The notes under the pieces were generated by a model. The model was not told the DNA's origin. It made no database searches and saw only the letters and a program-made list of their open reading frames with translations. A stretch of 9,558 nt of DNA, taken from an uncultured Muribaculaceae bacterium. Lineage in GTDB: Bacteria > Bacteroidota > Bacteroidia > Bacteroidales > Muribaculaceae. Below, piece after piece: positions 1 through 5,245 of the stretch. The stretch is from assembly GCA_947177435.1 (NCBI GenBank), contig CAMWUM010000048.1:1-9558 (forward strand). The letters run 5' to 3'. The position numbers were made by a program, and so were the translations under genes. The first letter of the stretch is position 1, and each line of letters begins with the position of its first letter.

Positions 1-1963
1 GCATCTCAGTGGCGGAGATGTGCAGGGCGATGGCGCGGGTCATGAGCAGGTCGTCATGCGCCCCCTCGATGGCGCCGTACGAGCCGTTGGGGCGGCGCTC
101 GTAGGTGAGCAGTTCGGCCAGGCATCGTTCGTCGCGCTCGGCATACAGGCCCTCGCGCACGGCTTCGACCAGGGTGGAGATGATTACGGGTTTGGTCTGC
201 ACGTTGGTGTGGAAGCCGTAGCGCCGCGGCCGCCCTTGGCGTATATCCTCGGGCGACGGCTTGCGGGCGTAGAGGCGCGGATAGGCGCGGCGCAGTTGGT
301 GCAGGATGTAGTGCGACTGGTCGCCATCCACCTGCCGCTCGGCGTCGTGCGTCTCCAGGGTGTTGCTCTCAATCACCAGCAGCGCCTCATTGTAGTATGC
401 GGCTATCTGCGCTGCTTTCCACGCCAGCAGGTCCATGTCGGTGTGGCCGCGCCACTGGGCCACCAATTCGGGCACGCCTCCGGCTGCCAACGGCGCGCGG
501 TCAAATACGGCCACCACCGACCAGTCGGCCTTGGCCGAACGTCCGCCGATGTCGACCACGGCCACGTACCGGTCGTTGAGCGCAGGCTCGGTCTGCGGCT
601 TTTCCCACACCTCGAGCAAGCCGCCCGCGCCGAGGGTGAAGCGCACGTTGCGCAGCGCTCCGGCACCCTTGACGGCCTCGCTGGCCACGTCGCCCACCCA
701 CGACGGGCGGCGGCATCCGGCGCGCAGGCGCTCCACGTCGTCGGCTGAAAACACGTTTGCGCCCGAGCGCGCGAAGGCCTCCACGTCGTCCGACGGGCAT
801 TCGGCTGCCATCGAGTCGTGGCTCGTGTGCTTGGTGCGCTCCATCACGTACCAGTTTATGCCTTCGAGCGTGGCGCCCTTGAGCCATAGGCCCCACAGGT
901 AGGCGCCGCTCTCCTGGCGGTCAGAGGCCACGTAGGCGCTTTCGCGCTCGGCCACGAGCCATTCGGCAAATGCCTGCCGTTCAGCCTCGTCGGCAAACGG
1001 CAGGGTGTTCTGCTCGATTTGGTGCCAGGGCACGAACACAGCCCTGAACTGCCCGCGAGGGTTGTCGCGAGCCGAGAGGTATTCACGGTGAAAGAAATTG
1101 CCGACGCCGTTGGCAGTGGACTCGTACACGATCATGGTGTCAGGCTTGTGCAGCACGCCGGCGCAGGCCGAGCGCACGATGTCCTCCGGCTTCTTTCCCA
1201 GCGTCTGGCGCCACAGGCCCACCTCGCTCAGATGCACCAGGCTGTAGTCGCCGCCTCGGCACGAGTCGGGACGCTCGGCCGTACCCAGCTTGATCTTGCA
1301 GTTGCGGGCGGGCACGCGGAAGGCCGAGCGCGACTTGCCCACGCCTTCCATCTTCTTGCCGCCCTCGTTGCCCAGCAGGTCGTCGGGGTAGCGGGCGAGC
1401 ATGCGGTCAAACATATCCTTGATTTCGTCGGTGGCGCAGCCCTGGTGGGCGATGATGAGTGAGTTGAGGCCAAGGCGGCGTACCAGTTGCAGCCACGCCA
1501 TATAGATTTGTATGGCGGTTGAGCCTCCCCACTGGCGGGCCTTGAGCAGCACGATGCGTATGGGGCTGCCCGCCAGGCGCTGACGCTCGATAGCCTCGAT
1601 CAGCAGGCGCTGGGCATGGTTGAGGTACAGATGCAGGTCGTCGCCTCCGCCTTTCTGCTTGACGTATACGCGTGTGGCCGCCCAGTAGGGGAAATCGTGC
1701 TCCATTCTGAGGCGGTCGAGGTCGGCGGTCTGTGCGGGCGTGGCCTGCGAGCGTGCGCAGGCCAGAGCGCGCACCAGCGGCGAGTCTATCATCGCGCACG
1801 GCAGCCAGTAGGAGCGCGGGCCGTCGGCGTCGAGCCAGAGTTCCACCTGCCGGCGGGGGCCCACCGAGCCTCGGCCCGTCACGGGGTCGAAGCCGGTGGT
1901 GAGGCGCAGCAGCCGCTGCTCGTTTTCGGCCAGCAAGTCGGTGATTGATTGTGTGTTTTCCAT
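1..1963 (-). CDS. Phage terminase large subunit (TerL), C-terminal end cut by window edge
   Basis: Motor of phage DNA packaging: an ATPase pumps DNA into the prohead and an RNase H-fold nuclease cuts the concatemer. The open frame gives 654 residues before the edge. ATPase landmarks: Walker A-like LKARQWGGST (140-149), a Walker B region VHLSEVGLW (243-251), and the coupling motif ESTANGVGNFFH (281-292). Nuclease landmarks: D471 in VVDIGG, E532 in VIESN, and D637/D638 in GAHDDLLM, the usual acidic residues of this fold. Since the last motif normally lies close to the end, only a few residues are probably missing. No stop or frameshift interrupts it, so it looks intact. ATG at 1963 is the first start after the neighbouring gene's stop, 9 bases away, so the two are surely co-transcribed. 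Portal and capsid genes would be expected to the left, outside the window. Family assignment is confident; the phage type is not known. Confidence 0.93.
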   Translation of the reverse strand, partial: MENTQSITDLLAENEQRLLRLTTGFDPVTGRGSVGPRRQVELWLDADGPRSYWLPCAMIDSPLVRALACARSQATPAQTADLDRLRMEHDFPYWAATRVYVKQKGGGDDLHLYLNHAQRLLIEAIERQRLAGSPIRIVLLKARQWGGSTAIQIYMAWLQLVRRLGLNSLIIAHQGCATDEIKDMFDRMLARYPDDLLGNEGGKKMEGVGKSRSAFRVPARNCKIKLGTAERPDSCRGGDYSLVHLSEVGLWRQTLGKKPEDIVRSACAGVLHKPDTMIVYESTANGVGNFFHREYLSARDNPRGQFRAVFVPWHQIEQNTLPFADEAERQAFAEWLVAERESAYVASDRQESGAYLWGLWLKGATLEGINWYVMERTKHTSHDSMAAECPSDDVEAFARSGANVFSADDVERLRAGCRRPSWVGDVASEAVKGAGALRNVRFTLGAGGLLEVWEKPQTEPALNDRYVAVVDIGGRSAKADWSVVAVFDRAPLAAGGVPELVAQWRGHTDMDLLAWKAAQIAAYYNEALLVIESNTLETHDAERQVDGDQSHYILHQLRRAYPRLYARKPSPEDIRQGRPRRYGFHTNVQTKPVIISTLVEAVREGLYAERDERCLAELLTYERRPNGSYGAIEGAHDDLLMTRAIALHISATEM

Positions 1964-1972
1964 AGCGATAGA

Positions 1973-2392
1973 TTAACCTGCGGTGCGCATGCGGCTCATG
2001 ATGAACAGCGCCGTGGCCGGCTCTATGTAGAACTCCGGCGCGGGCTCGTAGATTACGCTGGCCACCAGGTCGACGAGCGTGGCGGCGGGCTGCTTGGCTC
2101 TCAACAGGCGCACTCGGCGCAGCAGTTCGGCGTACATTCTGCGCTTCGACTCGCGCATGCCGTCGGTGACCGGTTCTCCGCGCATCATCTGGCCCACCAC
2201 TGCAGCGGCTCTCTCCTCCGACACGTAGAACCGCGGGGCCGGAAATCGCACCGCCAGTGCCGCCACGTGGTCCACGTCGGGCTGATACCCGCTTACCATC
2301 GAGGCGGCGCACTCCCACGCCTTGCGGAACGCCCGCTTAACCTCCTCGCCCCTTGCGGCGGCGTAGTCAACTTTGCATCCTTGTTTTTTCAT
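1973..2392 (-). CDS. Small phage-associated protein with duplicated PAPxFY unit; possible terminase partner
   Basis: A 139-residue soluble, Arg- and Ala-rich protein without signal peptide or membrane segment. I cannot name a family. It contains two related units, about residues 40-71 and 107-136. Each opens with V-D-x-V-A, reaches PAPRFYV or PAPEFYI, and ends in a helix closing with M-x-R or R-M-R. Between them lies a basic stretch (ESKRRMYAELLRRVRLLR, 81-98) suited to nucleic-acid contact. It sits 9 bases upstream of the terminase gene, the usual place of a small terminase subunit, so a DNA-recognition or terminase-accessory role is plausible but inferred; no clear helix-turn-helix is visible. 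The frame is open further upstream to about 2599, but that part overlaps the DUF2851 gene and contains the promoter, so the ATG at 2392 (MKKQGCKVDY) is chosen. This start lies about 28 bases below the predicted transcription start. Confidence 0.85.
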   Translation of the reverse strand: MKKQGCKVDYAAARGEEVKRAFRKAWECAASMVSGYQPDVDHVAALAVRFPAPRFYVSEERAAAVVGQMMRGEPVTDGMRESKRRMYAELLRRVRLLRAKQPAATLVDLVASVIYEPAPEFYIEPATALFIMSRMRTAG

Positions 2393-2425
2393 AATGTGAT
2401 AAATGGTTTGGTGTGTTTTTCGATG

Positions 2426-2457
2426 CAAAGATACAGGAAAATTCTGTATACGCCAAA
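2426..2457 (-). promoter_or_regulatory. Bacteroidetes-type promoter of the small protein-terminase pair
   Basis: On the minus strand a TTTG box (2457-2454) is followed after exactly 20 bases by TATCTTTG (2433-2426), matching the Bacteroidetes TTTG / TAnnTTTG pattern and spacing. Transcription should start near 2421, giving a leader of about 28 bases without a Shine-Dalgarno sequence, normal for this phylum. It gives the phage pair a promoter independent of the DUF2851 gene. Confidence 0.75.
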
Positions 2458-2469
2458 ACAATTTCTGTA
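2431..2469. promoter_or_regulatory. Operator-like inverted repeat with a third half-site, overlapping the promoter
   Basis: ATACAG (2431-2436) and CTGTAT (2444-2449) form a perfect 6-base inverted repeat with a 7-base spacer. A further half-site, TTCTGTA (2463-2469), repeats TTCTGTA at 2443-2449 exactly 20 bases away, about two helical turns. The repeat overlaps the -7 element and the spacer of the promoter, and the third half-site lies just upstream of the -33 box. That is where a repressor would block transcription. The protein that binds is unknown. Chance occurrence in AT-rich DNA cannot be excluded. Confidence 0.4.
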
Positions 2470-2471
2470 AT

Positions 2472-2491
2472 TTAGCGCATTTTAACGCTAA
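2472..2491 (-). terminator. Weak hairpin just after the DUF2851 stop codon; possible terminator
   Basis: TTAGCG and CGCTAA pair over an 8-base loop, starting one base after the TGA of the DUF2851 gene. The downstream RNA is only mildly U-rich, so it is a poor intrinsic terminator. It could instead be part of the regulatory region. Its position, between one gene's stop and the next gene's promoter, is the main support. Confidence 0.3.
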
Positions 2492-2492
2492 T

Positions 2493-3779
2493 TCAGCGGA
2501 CAGCCTTGTGGGAAAGGAGGCGGTGGCCGATGCGGCAGAAGAGGCATTTGCGGGGCACGCAGTATTCGCGTCGGAGTTGGATAAGTGCCTGGCTGGCAAA
2601 GGCGCTGTCGGCTCTCAGCCCTGCGCGGGCGAAGATGTCGATGATGGAGTTTTGTTCGGGTTTGAGTTGCTGCATCAGGTCGGTGGCTGTCTCTTGGCGG
2701 CGCGTGTCGCCGGTTTCCTGTCCGAATGCGTACAGAAGCGGCGCCACCACGTTGATTATCAGCACCGTGGTCGATGAGTGGCTAAAAGCGCGGGGCGAAG
2801 AGCCTGAGCCGCCGTCGCTCAGCGAGTAATGGCGCGCCCAGTAGCCGTCGAGTTGCAGGTCAAATAGCGCCCGCGCTTCATCCTCAGTCTTGACCGCCAG
2901 CACGTTGCTGCCAAACCTGAAGCCTCCGGCCACGAACCTGGCCAGTGCGGCGATGCGTCGGTGGGGGAAGTTCTGCGGGCGCATGCGGGCCATCTTCCAG
3001 CATACGCCGTCGCTGGCTTGTAGCCCGTATTTGGCTGAGTAGAAGGCATAATCGGAGCATAAGCGCTGCACGTATCCGTCCTCGCTCGCCTCCTTGCCGG
3101 CAAGGAGGCCGGCCTGGCCGAAGAGCATGGCCTCGACGGCTGTTGGCTCGTCGCTGTGGCGCAGCAGGGCCTTGAGCGGGGTGGTGCGGGCCAGCAGTTC
3201 CATCGGTTCGGCATTGGTGCCGAAGCCCAGTGCGCGAGCAAGGGTGACGTAGATGGCCTCCATCCAGTTGCCGCCGGCGGCGCGGGCCACTGCTGAGGCG
3301 CGGTCGGCCTTGGCCTGCAAGCGCTCGTAGCCGAGGGCGCAGATCCAGTCGGAGATGTTGATTTGGGGCACGGAGGGAAGTTCGGCGGCGCAGGCCAGTT
3401 CGAGCGCTGGGTTGCCGACCATCTGGGCGTAGCGCTGCGAGAAGTCGGCGGCGCATCGCATCACCATCTGCGGTATCAGTTGGCCGTCAGAGCGGTACAC
3501 GGGGCAGTCGTCCACCTCCACCACGTGGAGTACCACGTTGTCGTATGCTCGGTCGGAGTCGTGGCCGTGGCGCATCCAGTCGGAGGCGCGCACGTGGATT
3601 TCGACGTTGCCGATCCACATTTGGCCGCCGATGCTGATTTTGGCGTTGAAGAAGTCCGGGCCCGAGCCACGGTTGAGTTCGCCGGGGTCGATGACGTCTA
3701 TGCGCTGGCCGTCGACCGTCACCATCACGCTCGGGGGCCAAAGGCGAAACCGCCACACATATTGCATCAGCTCTTCCAT
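2493..3779 (-). CDS. DUF2851 family protein
   Basis: A 428-residue soluble protein without signal peptide, matching the DUF2851 family, whose function is not established. The conserved N-terminal block is clear: GELNRGSGPDFFNAKI (33-48), W55, GNVEIH (57-62), SDW (66-68), H71, H73, and DNVVLHVVEVDD (80-91). The extreme C terminus carries C407, C412 and C415 (C-x4-C-x2-C) in a basic context, also typical of the family as I know it. The spacing of the GPDF and VEIH elements resembles the PD-(D/E)xK nuclease fold, and the cysteines could hold a metal or Fe-S cluster; both are inference. Start: ATG 3779 gives MEELMQYVWRF, the usual N terminus. M5 is less likely. It is transcribed divergently from the DUF389 gene over a 78-base intergenic region and is probably a chromosomal gene unrelated to the phage pair downstream. 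Confidence 0.9.
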   Translation of the reverse strand: MEELMQYVWRFRLWPPSVMVTVDGQRIDVIDPGELNRGSGPDFFNAKISIGGQMWIGNVEIHVRASDWMRHGHDSDRAYDNVVLHVVEVDDCPVYRSDGQLIPQMVMRCAADFSQRYAQMVGNPALELACAAELPSVPQINISDWICALGYERLQAKADRASAVARAAGGNWMEAIYVTLARALGFGTNAEPMELLARTTPLKALLRHSDEPTAVEAMLFGQAGLLAGKEASEDGYVQRLCSDYAFYSAKYGLQASDGVCWKMARMRPQNFPHRRIAALARFVAGGFRFGSNVLAVKTEDEARALFDLQLDGYWARHYSLSDGGSGSSPRAFSHSSTTVLIINVVAPLLYAFGQETGDTRRQETATDLMQQLKPEQNSIIDIFARAGLRADSAFASQALIQLRREYCVPRKCLFCRIGHRLLSHKAVR

Positions 3780-3783
3780 ATAG

Positions 3784-3791
3784 CAAAGGTA
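3784..3791 (-). promoter_or_regulatory. Probable -7 element of the DUF2851 promoter, almost touching the start codon
   Basis: TACCTTTG on the minus strand fits TAnnTTTG and lies only 4 bases before the ATG at 3779. If it is used, transcription starts at or beside the first base of the start codon and the mRNA is leaderless or nearly so. No good TTG box is found 19-23 bases upstream, so the promoter is less certain than the other two. Confidence 0.45.
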
Positions 3792-3792
3792 G

Positions 3793-3804
3793 CAAAAATT
3801 TTTG
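3793..3804. repeat. 12-base perfect palindrome between the divergent promoters
   Basis: CAAAAATTTTTG is a perfect palindrome. On the plus strand its right half includes the TTTG box of the DUF389 promoter. On the minus strand it ends one base before the -7 element of the DUF2851 promoter. It may be a protein-binding site or simply an A-tract near promoters. Confidence 0.35.
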
Positions 3805-3832
3805 GGTAATTGGCGGAAAATGCATATATTTG
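3801..3832 (+). promoter_or_regulatory. Bacteroidetes-type promoter of the DUF389-antiporter row
   Basis: TTTG (3801-3804) and TATATTTG (3825-3832) are separated by 20 bases, a full match to the Bacteroidetes pattern. Transcription should start near 3838, leaving a leader of about 20 bases before the ATG at 3858. It is the only promoter I can see for the three plus-strand genes that follow. Confidence 0.75.
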
Positions 3833-3857
3833 CAGCTAAATTGATAATAATTGCTTT

Positions 3858-5222
3858 ATGTCGTCCAATTCGCTACGTGACCAGTTCAAATCCTTTTTCA
3901 ACCTCACTCCATATCTCGAAGATGAGAACCTGGCTAAGCAGTCGATCATCGAGGGCGTGTCGTTCCGAGGACCCAACATATTGATTCTAATTTTCGCCAT
4001 CTTCGTGGCTTCACTGGGCCTGAACACCAACTCGCCCGCCGTCATCATCGGCGCTATGTTGATTTCGCCGCTCATGGGCCCGATCATCGGCATTGGCCTG
4101 GGCGTGGGCACGTATGACTTCCCGCTCATCAAGCGCGCGGCGCGCAACCTGGCGGCCGCCACCCTCTTCTCGGTGCTGACAGCCACGATTTACTTCCTCA
4201 TCTCGCCCGTGAGCGAGGGCCACAGCGAACTGCTGGCGCGCACGTCGCCCACCATCTACGATGTGCTGATTGCCGTCTTCGGCGGCGCGGCCGGCATCGT
4301 GGCCATCGCCTGTAAGCAGAAGGGCAACGTGATTCCCGGCGTGGCCATCGCCACGGCCCTTATGCCTCCGCTCTGTACGGCCGGCTACGGCATAGCCACG
4401 TGGCAGTTGCAGTACTTTGCCGGAGCGTTTTACCTGTTCCTGATCAACTCCATCTTCATCGCTCTGGCCACGCTCGTGGGCGTTAAGCTGTTCAAGTTCA
4501 CGCAAGTTAAGTTTGTCGATCCGCAGCGCCGCAAGCGCATCAAGAGCATAGTGACCACCGTGGTGATCTGCACTATGTTGCCGAGCGTATACCTCACTGC
4601 GCAGATGCTGGTGGAGAGTTACTTCGTAAGCGAGGCGAATGCCTTGATTGAGAGCGAGGTCAATTTGCCCAACACTCTGGTGCAAGACAAGGATGTGACG
4701 TTCCGTCGGTGGAAGAAGAGCGTAAAGCTGACGCTCATAGGCGCTTACGTCAACACCGACTCGCTCAGGGAGGCGCTGACCGCCGAGATGGACAAGTCGC
4801 GCCTGCTGCGCGGTACTGACGTGACCATTGTACAGCGGTTCTCGGTCGGCGGCGAGCAGGCTGCCGCAGCCGGCGACAACAACCTCGCCCCGATGGTGTA
4901 CAACCTGATGGCTGAGCGCGACAACTACAAGAGCGCCGTCGACTCGCTGCAGAGCGTGATACTGCGTCGCGACGCCCTCGACTCCATCGCCTGGCAAATA
5001 GCGCCCGAACTCAACACCATCTTCCCGCAGATCAAGTACATCTCGCTGACCCGCAACTATGTGTGCGACATCGATACCCGCACCGTCGACACCGTCAACG
5101 TGGCCCTCATCCAGCTTGAGCGCCCGATTCCTGACATGGGCAAGCTGCGCGATTACCTGCAGGTGCGCACCAATATGAACGACATCCATATCATCAAGGC
5201 CGACGCGCCATCATCTAAGTAA
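3858..5222 (+). CDS. DUF389 family membrane protein with a large C-terminal periplasmic domain
   Basis: A 454-residue inner-membrane protein of the DUF389 family, whose function is unknown. Diagnostic motifs are LGLNTNSPAVIIGAMLISP (53-71) and PGVAIATALMPPLCTAGYG (160-178). I count seven likely membrane segments at about 40-56, 59-83, 95-117, 133-151, 156-180, 184-212 and 229-253. Positive loops (KRAAR at 92-96, CKQKG at 152-156, RRKR at 224-227) place the N terminus in the cytoplasm and the region after 253 in the periplasm. That region has two similar beta-alpha-beta units (about 289-327 and 413-448) joined by a helical, possibly coiled-coil stretch (346-385). It leads the row, with its own promoter, and is followed after 23 bases by a CPA2 antiporter. 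A role in ion, pH or osmotic homeostasis is therefore inferred. The ATG at 3858 fits the promoter. Confidence 0.92.
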   Translation: MSSNSLRDQFKSFFNLTPYLEDENLAKQSIIEGVSFRGPNILILIFAIFVASLGLNTNSPAVIIGAMLISPLMGPIIGIGLGVGTYDFPLIKRAARNLAAATLFSVLTATIYFLISPVSEGHSELLARTSPTIYDVLIAVFGGAAGIVAIACKQKGNVIPGVAIATALMPPLCTAGYGIATWQLQYFAGAFYLFLINSIFIALATLVGVKLFKFTQVKFVDPQRRKRIKSIVTTVVICTMLPSVYLTAQMLVESYFVSEANALIESEVNLPNTLVQDKDVTFRRWKKSVKLTLIGAYVNTDSLREALTAEMDKSRLLRGTDVTIVQRFSVGGEQAAAAGDNNLAPMVYNLMAERDNYKSAVDSLQSVILRRDALDSIAWQIAPELNTIFPQIKYISLTRNYVCDIDTRTVDTVNVALIQLERPIPDMGKLRDYLQVRTNMNDIHIIKADAPSSK

Positions 5223-5245
5223 CTTCTTAATTATCCCTGTAAGTT

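Noticed and set aside
20..748. Open frame of 242 residues on the plus strand
   Set aside because: It lies opposite the nuclease half of the terminase gene, whose frame has clear catalytic motifs. The plus-strand product has no recognisable domain; it is a GC-rich shadow frame.
1407..2318. Minus-strand open frame of 303 residues across the small gene and the terminase start
   Set aside because: It is Arg/Ala/Pro-rich and without motifs. It runs in another frame over two genes that each show conserved motifs and a sensible start.
2393..2492. Possible phage attachment site in the gap between DUF2851 and the phage pair
   Set aside because: No tRNA end and no direct repeat of useful length is seen, and the other prophage end is outside the window. 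The gap is already explained by promoter, operator-like repeat and hairpin.
2393..2599. Upstream extension of the small protein to 208 residues
   Set aside because: It would include the strong promoter inside the coding region and overlap the end of DUF2851. The added residues are not like the rest.
4011..5189. 392-residue open frame on the minus strand
   Set aside because: Fully antisense to the DUF389 gene; His/Arg/Val-rich with no domain or promoter. The plus-strand frame has diagnostic family motifs.
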